Below the pieces are notes generated by a model, which ran no database searches, had not been told where the DNA came from, and was given only the letters and a program-made list of their open reading frames with translations. Of a DNA stretch of 64,000 bases, positions 53,453 to 64,000 are shown piece by piece. The position numbers and the translations under genes were made by a program. The stretch's first letter is position 1. Each line of letters opens with the position of its first letter. Source of the DNA: Pseudoips prasinana (taxonomy: Eukaryota; Arthropoda; Insecta; Lepidoptera; Nolidae); NCBI GenBank assembly GCA_951640165.1, contig OX621241.1:16125001-16189000 (forward strand), given 5' to 3'.

Positions 53453-53764
53453 CTAGCTGTGCCCCGCGGTTTTACCCGCGTTAAATGTTATAAATTATCA
53501 TAGCTTCCCCCCCGTATGTAATAGCGTGATAATATGTAGCCTATATGTTTACCCGATCTCTTACTAATATTCATGAAAAATTTGATGTAAATCCATGCAG
53601 TACTTTTTGAATTTAGCCCGGACATACATACAGACAAACAGACAAAAATTCTAAAAACTACATTTTTGGCTTCGATATCGATTGTAGATCACGCCCCAAG
53701 TATCCTTTTAAAAAATATTCAATGCACAGTTTTGACTTTCCTACGATTTTATTATATGTATAGA
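53453..53764 (-). mobile_element. Non-autonomous Helitron (Lep1-like), complete
   Basis: 312 bp. On the minus strand A|TC ('tctatacatataataaaatc') to hairpin 'cgcgggtaaaaccgcgg', then 'ggcacagctag|T'. The host A and T at the borders fit insertion between A and T. It is the best-preserved copy in the window. Confidence 0.75.
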
Positions 53765-54106
53765 TTACGATGTGACTTTCATGAGTCATAAAAAAAATTT
53801 GCGTACGAAATATGCCGTATTAAAATAAAATATTAATCAGATCTCGTTCAAACCAATTTTCGGTGGAAGCTTGCATGGTAATGTACATTATATTATTTAT
53901 TTAGTTTTATCATTCTCTTATTTTAGAAGTTACATGGGGGGGTGGGGGGAGGGACTCTCATTTTACCACTTTGGAAGTGTCTCTCGCGCAAACTATTCGT
54001 TTAAGTTTAGAAAAAAACGATGATATCTCAATATCATTTTTAAAGACCTATCCATAGATACCCCACGTGTATGGGTTCAAAGAAAAAACATTTTTTTGAG
54101 TTTCAT

Positions 54107-54140
54107 GGCCTCTACCGGCTTAGTCGTCGAACATCGATTT
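54107..54140 (+). mobile_element. Terminal fragment of the foldback MITE
   Basis: 'ctctaccggcttagtcgtcg' followed by 'aacatcgattt' matches the end of the element at 52155-52392. The rest is absent. Confidence 0.6.
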
Positions 54141-55224
54141 AATAATATAGCACTTATATAGTAACTATCCAACTTACGGGTATGCATGGCATTGATTGTG
54201 GTGACATTTAGACTCACACTCACAAACAAAGATCTGTTACGTTACCTAAACTAATAAAGAAAGAAACAACTATTAAATTAAGCATGACTATGAAAATAGA
54301 CCAATCATCTTGACCGCTCTACTTATGTTTTAGTTATTTAAGTGCAGTTTAATTCATTGTATATCATTAAATTTCTGGTCAAATATTTGATCGTTCATAT
54401 TTTCCAGCAATTATATTTTTTTTTAGAATTGAAAACTACGAACTCACTATTATTTTGAAACCTAATTTAATACAATTGCTTGATGATTGACATTATATTT
54501 CAAAGTTATTCGAAATTAATAATTAGGTAAGCGTTTTGATATTATTTGTAGATTTCATTTAGGCGTCACCTAAATTAATCACACAAATAATAATCTATTA
54601 TTAGGAACAAATATTAATTATTAGATTATTGAAATGACGTTTATTATGTTATTATTAAATCATATCCCACTTTAATATCGATATTTGTATAGAAAAACAG
54701 TCCTTACTTAAAAGTAAATAGGATGAAAATTCTTAACAATATATTCCTTCCGCTATAACATTTTTTACCGTTATAAAATATATTTTTATTCATCATTATT
54801 TATTATATTGTAAAGTTTCAGCCTTTATGGTTTCACAGCTAGGTTCCACTGTTTCGATTCCTAGACTATATTATTTTCCATATCAGTTTTACAGGCATCT
54901 GTATCCGCAACCAGCTATTAAGGATGGGTCACTATGTGTACCCAGTAGTCATTAAAATTGTAAGTGCTCGGCCTGAGTCTGCAGTACTGGATGACCACTT
55001 TATAAAGAAATGGCCGTAGAATCGAGGACAGCGGAAGAGAGCCTTATTATTATTATTAGAACAATTTGTGTATTTACATATATACTAAGATGGGACCCCC
55101 TTTTCAAAATTATCGTAGTAATCGCGAAACGTTGTAAGGATGCTATAATATTTAGATTAATTGTAAATATTTAGATCATAAAACCATATGAAATAGGTAG
55201 TAGTTAGGGAATCCTCGACGTTGT
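54141..55224. other. Intergenic, nothing recognised
   Basis: AT-rich with no ORF or repeat that I could support. Confidence 0.45.
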
Positions 55225-55770
55225 GTGGTACGACGCGCCGCGCGGCGCAGTGGGTCAGGCGAAGCAATACACGGACGGACCTTGCAATGTCGCACCGTGA
55301 CGCTCAGCTGACGGGCCGCCCGCCGCGCCGCGCCACCGCCCCGCGTTCATTGCCTCCGTAGCAGCGGCCGCGAGCGCTCGTCTCGTATGCCACGCTCTTG
55401 CGTAACTTTATATTTACGATGTTCGTATTATTTACAACAACAATTACGCTCAAGCAATTATTGAGGAAATTTAAATCGGTCTCATGTGCCAATATTGTGA
55501 ATATATTTTACGTATAGTTGCAATGTGAGTGCGTCGTGTTTATATAAATTTGGTTAATCCTGGAGTGCTGTGACGACCGGTGCGAAAGGTCGGCCTGTGT
55601 AAAAATAACTGCGGAACCGGGCGGCTAAGCGGTGGAATGAGGTTTGACGGCACATTGTAGCCGAGGCGGGGCGAGGCCGTGTGCGCCATGTTATAATTTC
55701 CCTTCGCGTCGAATGTGCAAACCAACTGACTGAACACTGCGCTGTGCCTACTTCTCTTTCTCTCAGTGCG
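55225..55770. promoter_or_regulatory. CpG-rich island
   Basis: Two patches (55225-55395 and 55555-55700) are markedly CpG-rich in AT-rich surroundings. They might hold a promoter or 5' UTR exon, for example for distal tlk transcripts about 9.5 kb upstream of its coding start. Overlapping frames of 62-88 codons are compositional. No donor was placed with confidence. Confidence 0.3.
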
Positions 55771-58419
55771 GAATAAGCATGCTTGTTGTACGAGACAAAT
55801 TGCCTACCTCTGTTTGCCAATCTGCACCAACGCGATTACATTAGATACCGAGGCGTCTACTATACGATTTTGTAACAGTGTTACCGAAGCAGTCTGTGAT
55901 ACCTATGCCCACCCGTTATTGACTACAGGTAGTTCAACATGGCGGTAAATTAAATACATATTGTTATGGTAATCATATTTCTGTACTTAAATATAATTAT
56001 GTATTATTTCTTAATAATCAAATAACAAAAAATAAATAGTTACGTTTCCAACAGACCATAACAATATAGAGCCCCCTCTCCATTACAACAAATCTATACA
56101 AAGTTATACAGCCCGAATCCACTGCACGCTGGCAGTAGATGAGACATTATCATATTACTCATAAACTCTGTCAGTGCTATTCAAATATCCTTTTCGGTCA
56201 ATGGCCAATCATTTGATTATTCCTACGCAAGATATTTGGATACAATTTATTTATACAAAGTAGAAATTACGAGTATCGTATCATTAGGTACTAACGATAG
56301 TTACGAAGATATCATTGGCGGTCAGTTCGTCTATTTCCTAATTTCTTTCTACATCATTGTTACAGACAGATATTTTAATACTATATTTTTTATCGGATCA
56401 CTGCGTCTATATGGTCCCATAACAAAATTTCAAAATAGATGTCTACTTGTAAATAACCACTCAAACCTTGTGACTAGCCCGACAAACAATATTTTTTTAT
56501 GAATTTAATAAAACCTAACACCATTCTAAGCATCTAATCATCATATCAATGCAAAATGATTTCACATGCATGTGAAATCGATGATTATTTTTTTAATTTT
56601 AAAATCTTATAAATACAGGTAGGCAAAAATATATTTGTAAATAGAGAGACAAGACGCATAATAGACAGAAAGAGTGGTGCAAAAACCGCGATTTCATTCC
56701 AAGCGTTCGGCGTTCGACAGTGACAGAGAGGTGGCGGGTGAGGAGAGCGGGGCACGCCGCCGGCTGTGTCGGTGACCCCACGGCCCCGACTTGCCTACAC
56801 TTCGAGGCCGGCATACTTCCCTACTCGCTTTATCAAGTTTATCGTATTTCCACTTTTAGGAATAGGAAACCAACTTTACAAAACTGCGTGAAAATCAAAC
56901 TCCCGGGTGCTAGCTAGTGCTAGCCCCTTTGATGGGTAAAAACGTTAAAATATCTCGCAAAAATAACGAAGTTTTGGCAATATATCGTAGAATTACAAAG
57001 TTGTTATGATTAATGACGTACCTTCGTAATGAAATTCGATCAGGAAATAAGATATTATTTAATGTACCTATACGCTCCATTCATATTATTATGTTCTTCT
57101 GTCGGTAGATACAGGTGAACTACGAAAACTATTCTTACTGCCAACGTAATAAAGATGGTGTCATGGTCAAAGTATATCCACCATCGTGGCGTTGATGTAC
57201 CATTTATGCCAAAGAAAGTCTGTAGATAGTACCTATATTAGACGGAGAAACTGGTATTAAAAAGCCGCGCTGCTGTAGCGCGGTAGGAAAAAGCAGCCGG
57301 CTACAAAACCGGTATTTTTATCCAGTTTAGCACGATTTTTGCTTACAAGGTCATACTTAACAAACTCAGTGAATCAGATCGATAAAGAGATTCTTACTTT
57401 TCGTACATATTAGTCATAGCTACTTATACCCCGCTTACGATTTAATTTAGTATGTGTCGAATAATATCTATATTTATCGGAGTTTTTTCGTTCCCTTCGT
57501 GTATTAAACGTATAATTCTTTATTGCATGCGAAATTACACAGAACACAGAAGTAATAAATGGCGTTTGTCATATTTTGTAATACCTGATGACGGTATTAA
57601 ATATTATTCTAATAATAAATTAAAAACTTCGACAGGATTTGAACCTTCATTCTCTGGTCTATGATGGCTGACTAGGCTGGCTATGCAATGCTTTGCAAAA
57701 TAAGCTACGGCGACAAAATTTCAATTTGAACAACTTGACTCAGAAAGTGGGTCAAAATAGTGATCAACCAACAAAACAGAATCGGTCATAAAATTAATAC
57801 TAGGTGAATTTCGTTAGATTATTTAGATCGATGACCACTGGGAGCCAATTTCACCATTGAAACAAACGTGATATCTTAACGATAAACAATGTTCTCGCGT
57901 TCAACTAATTTTATAGTGCGGATTTGAATTTCATCCATTCAAATAACACACAGTTCAACCGGAACTTGGTTGCAGCCCTTAAAACCTACGTTTACCTTGT
58001 CTAGAGGTTTTCAAGATCTGTCAGTTTTCTCTTTTACCTTTACTGATATTTTAATAACTATCGAATCCAATATAAAGTTAATCACGTAAATTATGTACCC
58101 GTTATAATGCTTTATATATACAATCGTAGTAGGTTACCACATTACAGACCAAGTTTAGTCTGTTACTGAATCAATAGTGACGAGTTTTACAGCTAAATGG
58201 TGCCGGTAAACTGCGTCTCCGTAAACGCGATCAACACTTACATAGATAGTGGTATCGTTGTAACGTAAACCTAAGAACTGAGGTTTTATAAAGCAAGGGG
58301 TGTAGTTGGCCCTAAGAATTCTTAACTCCCAAATCACCAACTCCGAATTAAAATTTAACGTTAGATAACCCTAGGTGTAAACCTAGTAATGGATTGTTTA
58401 TAATGTTCACCTCATATCT
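55771..58419. other. Intergenic, no recognised gene
   Basis: AT-rich with a GC patch at 56690-56800 and a small hairpin 'ccgcgctgctgtagcgcgg' near 57268. A fragment near 57165 resembles the repeat at 16945. Frames of 60-88 codons show no recognised domains. Confidence 0.4.
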
Positions 58420-58655
58420 AGATGCTCTCACCGGTCCATCGGTGATCAGCGAGGTTAAGCAACTAGGCTCGCGGTCAGTGCATAGATGGACGACTGCCAA
58501 AGTGGTTTTATTTCTGAGTCTTCGTGCTTCGGAGAACACGTTAAGCTGTCGGTCCCGGTTGTAGTCATTAGACAACAGTCGTTAAAACATTTCAGAGACC
58601 TACTGGGCGGTTTGAACAACTGACACTAGGGTTACCACTGGTCATACGATAAGTA
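58420..58655 (+). repeat. 5S-rRNA-like SINE (SINE3 type), copy 2
   Basis: 'ctcaccggtccatcggtgat', 'gaggttaagcaactaggctc' and 'ggtcagtgcatagatggacg' follow 5S rRNA. The body 'cttcgtgcttcggagaacac', 'gctgtcggtcccggttgtag' and 'catacgataagtag' matches copy 1 at 10043-10290 in order. Confidence 0.7.
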
Positions 58656-61600
58656 GATCTGTGACATTTCTTAGAAACCAATGTCAGTGCCTGGGCCTAT
58701 TAAATAATAACCAATTCTGAATTGGTGAATCCAGCGTATATCTGGTACTTATATAATATACCTAACCTAGAACCGAAGGTCTCGTGTAATATGTTGATCA
58801 AAGTTTTTGTATTGCGTTTTCGATAAGGAGTGCGAGATAAAAATATGGTGTCGGTCACGTTACTCCGACGTATGGAAAACGCAATATATGAACGAATCAC
58901 TTTTCTGCCACTGTGAAGACTGGAGGTTCTTTACACAGTTCAGGTAGCAGGTAATTGTAATATTGTGTAATGTTGCATTCCTACCACCAGGGCTACAGAG
59001 CTAAGTTTTCACAGACTGCGGGAACCGGTTTCAACCAATATACACACGATTTAATTATGTACATATATAGTATGTACAAACCACAGTGAACATATTACGG
59101 TCTCATCTCAACCACATATAGCTGTTGAACTATGCGTACCTACTAGACTGGTCAATAGTGGGCTATCCGTCATAGCCCGTATTAGGTATTATATCGTCCG
59201 CGTACTCAAAATCTTATTCGCTCGAGGTATGCATTGTTTTTTGGCAGCTAGTTTTAATACAGTTAATCCTTTCGGGATTATAGTTACACCATATTTTTGA
59301 GGCTTGGTTATTTAACTTATTAAATTCATATACCAATTAACAGTGGTTACCCAAGAGAGTTGATCAAAGGCCAGTAGACGTCTGCCATGGCTTATCGATT
59401 GCCTAAAGACTAGGTCCGAAATCGATAGCATATTGTCCCGACAAGACGCTCGGATACGCAAAAAAATAAAACCACTTCTGATGTCAGCCATTGCCAGTGT
59501 CGCGGTTCTGCCCTAACCCAAACTACTAAACAGTTTCGTTCTTTGTTAATGTTGTCTCAATATTGAGAAAGAAAGACATCAGATATTACTAGTGTTATGA
59601 ATAAAAACCGGTTATCAGGCATTGATCATGTTAACCGTTACAAATATTCCCCTTATTTGAAAGCTTGAATATATGTCCGAAACCTAGCCTTGAGAATAAA
59701 AATTGTGAAATGTTACAAAAATTACGAAGTCCAAACATTAGTTAAGGCTTATATATGTACATAATGAACGTATTTACGAGTAAATAAGCAATGGTTGTTG
59801 GCTAGAATGTATTTTGTAGCCATAGATAAGTAGCATACAGACTCGAGAGAATAAATATGTCATCTTGAAAAAAGCGCATTGCAAAATACTTTCACATGAT
59901 TTGTGTGTTTTAAAAGTTTGCTTTAATTATTTCAAAATAGAGTCTAGTTTCCATTATTTCAACTAGTAATTTGTTACTTTATGAGATAATCTTGTGATAT
60001 CGGAGACACTTTTAGCGCAAAATTAATCAATACTACGACGTATGTGGTTTAGGTAGGTGTTAAAGTATATTTTCATAGTGTGGTGTAAGTGAGTGGCCTA
60101 TGTATGTTATGTACGCATATATACGCCATACATACGTACATGTAGGTATGTATCGTATGATACGAAAATGATTTCGCGGTGTTATTTTGTAAGTCTGCTA
60201 TTAATAGAAGCGTTTTCACTACACACTGTTGTACGAAGCGAACGCGCGATATCATGGCACGATAATAAATGTTCCTACTCAAAGAATGTTAGTCTAACGT
60301 CATACAAAGAACACATTCATTACTAGTTAGGTAATGAGGTAGGTACTTAACCCTTGTTTACTATCGCCTATATCTTTACATAACAACTCGCGTGGGGTGC
60401 CTCGCACCCCGGTTTCTTTTGTGAAACATCAAATACAAGTAAAGCTTGAGTGACCATCATTATATTTTAGAGCCAAAACCGTAAAACTAATTTAAAAAAA
60501 CATTCCAAAGGAATTTAAATGTATATTTATCTACATTCCAATAAGTTATTTATAACACTGTGGTTACGATACTTGACATTCATATTAACAGTAATAAACT
60601 AAATATTTTTTAATGAGCATTTTTTTTTTTGTTGATACATATTTTCGGTTACTGAATACTATGGATTAATTTCAATTTGAACTAGTGTCATCAAAATATG
60701 AAGAAGAATCACAGTATGACAAATGAAAATTTTATTGCCTGTAAAGTTAATAAAATAATTACCTAGGAATTTGTTCAACTAAAGAAATTATCTACTAGAG
60801 AGCACTAAATCAGAATTGACGGCGTGGGGTGTAAGACACCCCCGAAAGTAATTGATGGTTATATATAACATTAAATATAACTTACCTAAGATTTATTAAT
60901 AGTCTAAGAAATTGCTTTAAATGAAAAGATGAGAAGCTGGCAGAGAAGTTTAATAACAAGGTGTAGGTTGTAAATTAAATAACGGTATAAAAATAACGTG
61001 ATCGATATCAAAGCCAAAGAGACGTCCTAAATGCAGAATGATGGCATGTACTTAACAGGCCTTCTATTAATAATGTATGCCAACAAAACATGCAATGCTT
61101 TAGGTGTGCACGAACGTTGAAACTACGGCAACGAGAACGTCAGAGCTAAAAAGTAGATACAATATCGACGGTTGCAAGGCTAATTGACCTATGCGACATT
61201 TTGCAAAACTTGCAGGAGGACGGATCAAAGTTTTTTTTTTGGAAAAAAAAATCATAAAAAATCAACTATTTGATAGACTTAATTTTTTTTAATACAGTAT
61301 ATTCCTAATTTAATAAGGAAGTTTTTTAAGTTATAACTGTTGTAAATTTTGTATTATTTAAGAAAATTTATGTTGGTTAGCCCAAAATGCATCAACTTTA
61401 GTTATTTTTTGAGAAAGGCAAAATGGTTCAAATACCTACCGTAAATAAAATAGTTGAAAGTTAACTGGCTCAAGCATCGGTCTAGAATAAACGAATACGA
61501 GAGAAAATGAATTTAGCGCCAAGTCAACTGACAGTTGAATATGCCCAATGACCCTAAGCAACATGATGGTGTTGCACCAGAGTGAAGTAATTTGATATAG

Positions 61601-62253
61601 ATGCCCATAAGAGGGACTGCAGGATGAAACAAAATGAGCCCTTGAGCTAGATTATAGTAGATATTGATGCTTAGGCCATCATAATTCAGCAACGTCCATA
61701 AGATATTTTTGAGGTTGGTATGCCACTTTATACAATTTTAGACAGTGTCTTGTATATTTTTAATATAAAAAAAATGTGAAGAGGAATCATTCAAGATGTT
61801 GATTCAATGTGTCTTGGAACAAGGTATTAGATAAGATGGTATATCACCCTAAGCCTATGTAGTAGTATCACCACTGTACTTTAGCATTACTTTATAAATA
61901 AAACAACAAATAAATTGCTATTAATTATAATTTATTCAAAATCAGTCTTCGACATGGACGTACCTAATTAAAATCAGTCAAACATTAATGTTATAAAAAA
62001 AAAACTTCAAAAAAACTATTTTCAGTAGGTAACTTGTGATAAATCAGAAGTAGAAAAAAATAACAATTTCGTCAGAAAACAAATAAAAGTTAACATTCTC
62101 TATCAAAAACAATACAATATCGACATTCTTAATAAGAAAAAAAAAAACAAACAAATATAGATACAGTATCTATCATCAAAAACCAAAAAGAAAGAAAATG
62201 TAACATTCTTTATAACTAAAAAAAAATATGTTGACGATGACAAAGAAAGAACC
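58656..62253. other. Intergenic, flank of the 62-64 kb ORF
   Basis: No other gene recognised. Two related GC hairpins, 'ggggtgcctcgcacccc' (60394-60410) and 'ggggtgtaagacacccc' (about 60836-60852), stand out in AT-rich sequence. From 61.9 kb the sequence is A/T homopolymer-rich, as expected of 3' flanking DNA of the ORF that follows. Confidence 0.4.
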
Positions 62254-64000
62254 TTAAGCTACTATCTCATCTTCAATATCTGTATCTATCAGAACATCTT
62301 TACCAACGCGGTGCGGAAAGTTAGTGTATTCTAGGTGAAAAATTTTGGGAATAACCCCTGTATCACACAGCTTCTTAAGATCTTTGTATTTGGCCGTAGT
62401 TATAGGCACAGATGTTTTATACTTCGGCTGCACTACCTTTGGTCTTGAAATTATGGCTATAGAATCGGTCTCAGCATCTTTATCCATGCTGTATTTGACA
62501 GTCATGGCATTGGGTGACGACTTTTTGAATGTCGCCACCCGAATCTTACTGATCTTTCCGCTTAAATTGCCTTTGAAATACTTTTCTGAGAACTCTTCGT
62601 AATTCATGAAATCGTTGTGCGTAAGACTTTCTACGTAATATGGGCCGGGATCTTTACGAGCCAACTGAAAAACAGTTGGCCACTGCGATGGTGCCCATAT
62701 TATAGTATTTCTAACAGAATTTTCAATTGTGGCATGGATGCTATCGACAGTCATTTCGGTATGCCCTGGAAGCAGATAATTCATTTGTATGGTTTCAATG
62801 TGTTTTGTTTCAAGCAGTGCGCTATGTATGGCGGCTAAAACTATTTTGTTTTTATTCTGCCCTGGGCATGAGTCTGAATAAAGAATTAAATTTGTTACAG
62901 ACCCACGGGAATCAACTTCAGCAATATATTTTTGTAAGATTGTAGCTATTTCGTTGCCTCCTCTTTTTCCTTCGGTTTCTCCCCACGTATAACAAAATCC
63001 ATTTCTGGTACCACTTTCGTAAAAACAAAGGTTGTACACTGTATATTTTCTAGAATAAAATAGCAGCATACTCTCCCCATGTGGGGTGTTCAGTACCTTT
63101 TGTAGATCAAAAGAAGTACAAAGCATTGCGTTATTTTTCTTGCTTAGTTCACAGTGAAAAGATAATCTATCTTTTGATGCCTTTTTTTCCTTTAAATGAT
63201 TTAACATTTCAGGATTTTCTTTTTCATTCTGGCCTTCAAAACGTAAACATTTGGCACATTTATCCTTCTTTGGAACGTGGAAACCAATATTGAAATCTTT
63301 GTTAAAAATGTCACGAAATATTTTTTCACCAACAACATCTACACCCTCTGATGTTTTTGACTGTTTATAAATCCTGTATAGGTTTTTTATGTTTTTAAAT
63401 TCAGTGGGGAGATATAATCTGGTACTGTCTTTACGACAGTAATGGGATGGTAGTGCTGGTAAACTTTTAATAAAATTAATGGCTGACTCCTTTACTGAGT
63501 GAGGTGTTTTATTCTTAGGAACAGTTTTACCTCTGCTCTCCTCTTTTGCCAACCCAGACGATGCATTGGCTAAGGTATAAGTAACATATTTTGGGCTAAC
63601 ACCCAAAGTGTCCACTAGAAATTTTTTACAAACCTTACGTCGGCCTTCACCATCATTAATATAGTAGAAATATGTATTGTGCCTCACACCAGAGTCCTTT
63701 GACCTCTTTCGTTTTATGTCAGTTTTAGCAGTCATGCCAACTAGCCAATCTTTTTTTCTTTGGGATGGTAGTCCCCAAAAATAATCAAAGATATGTTTTC
63801 TTTTTTCTTCAGAAACATTATCGCAGGCGTTGCCACAGTTTTTTCCTAGGCATGGATTAGGCTTAAGTGATCTTCCACTTACAATACTTCCGTCTTTTTT
63901 CACATACTCTTTTCCTTTTTCTCGCAAGTTTTTTGCTTCTTTGCGTTTATTCTTTTTTTTCTTTCTCAATCCCGCTTCACTCACCTTGCCGTCTTCTGAT
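62254..64000 (-). CDS. Insect-expanded uncharacterised protein with transposase-like core, 5' partial
   Basis: A single open frame of over 580 codons, stop at 62254-62256, still open at the right window edge. No in-frame ATG occurs before about residue 84 (numbering from the GTG at 63984), so the true start is probably outside. Lys-rich N-terminus; a Cys cluster PCLGKNCGNAC at 44-54; KVCKKFLVDTLGVSPKYVTYTL (118-138) resembles a helix-turn-helix; HYCRKDSTRLYLP (181-193); CAKC at 243-246. The core has alternating hydrophobic strands with acidic residues at FDLQKVL (D293), ILYSDSCPGQNKNK (D371) and GHTEMTVDSIHATIE (D414, E421), the layout of an RNase H-like fold. I recall this as a multicopy arthropod family labelled DUF7869. 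Function is unknown. Whether it is transposon-derived or a domesticated gene is inference. The frame is intact. Confidence 0.75.
   Translation of the reverse strand, partial: SEDGKVSEAGLRKKKKNKRKEAKNLREKGKEYVKKDGSIVSGRSLKPNPCLGKNCGNACDNVSEEKRKHIFDYFWGLPSQRKKDWLVGMTAKTDIKRKRSKDSGVRHNTYFYYINDGEGRRKVCKKFLVDTLGVSPKYVTYTLANASSGLAKEESRGKTVPKNKTPHSVKESAINFIKSLPALPSHYCRKDSTRLYLPTEFKNIKNLYRIYKQSKTSEGVDVVGEKIFRDIFNKDFNIGFHVPKKDKCAKCLRFEGQNEKENPEMLNHLKEKKASKDRLSFHCELSKKNNAMLCTSFDLQKVLNTPHGESMLLFYSRKYTVYNLCFYESGTRNGFCYTWGETEGKRGGNEIATILQKYIAEVDSRGSVTNLILYSDSCPGQNKNKIVLAAIHSALLETKHIETIQMNYLLPGHTEMTVDSIHATIENSVRNTIIWAPSQWPTVFQLARKDPGPYYVESLTHNDFMNYEEFSEKYFKGNLSGKISKIRVATFKKSSPNAMTVKYSMDKDAETDSIAIISRPKVVQPKYKTSVPITTAKYKDLKKLCDTGVIPKIFHLEYTNFPHRVGKDVLIDTDIEDEIVA

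Noticed and set aside
55540..55820. 65- and 88-codon minus frames
   Set aside because: Overlapping frames in GC-rich DNA with no conserved motif.

Overview
This is AT-rich nuclear DNA from an insect, almost certainly a moth or butterfly. The evidence is a kinase gene with GT-AG introns whose protein reads like insect Tousled-like kinase, an intron-bearing tRNA-Tyr gene, mariner elements of the cecropia type, Helitrons with the 'GCCCCGCGG' terminal hairpin common in Lepidoptera, and many tRNA-derived SINEs. Nothing in the window suggests bacterial, organellar or CRISPR content, and the species cannot be named from sequence alone.

Layout. 1-10 kb has no convincing gene and is a SINE/Helitron mosaic that includes a 174-bp tandem duplication. 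10.6-15.2 kb is a decayed Jockey/CR1-like LINE with a second LINE inserted in its reverse-transcriptase ORF. 15.5-22.9 kb holds Helitrons, SINEs, a CpG-rich foldback repeat, a tRNA-Tyr(GTA) gene with an 18-nt intron, a LINE tail and a possible solo LTR. 22.95-24.24 kb is a mariner with an intact 339-codon transposase. 24.2-27.7 kb contains hairpins, a MITE, an internally deleted LINE on the minus strand and a tandem repeat of about 210 bp. 28.3-45.8 kb is the one clear host gene: a minus-strand Tousled-like kinase (tlk) in 12 coding exons (2187 nt, 728 codons plus stop). A second possible first coding exon lies at 45.4 kb. One intron carries a second, frameshifted mariner and a LINE insertion with a 16-bp target-site duplication. 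46-62 kb is accessory sequence: an A-B-A'-B' segmental duplication, a second MITE copy, a 175-bp tandem array split by a long-TIR foldback element, a Helitron, a 5S-rRNA-like SINE and CpG-rich islands. 62.25-64 kb is a long minus-strand ORF that runs off the right edge and belongs to an insect-expanded family of unknown function with a transposase-like core.

The only coherent host function is tlk, a nuclear Ser/Thr kinase of chromatin assembly and replication. The tRNA gene appears functional. Everything else recognisable is mobile-element biology. Exon borders were placed by hand from splice consensus, reading phase and remembered conservation. Repeat family names are recalled, not searched.
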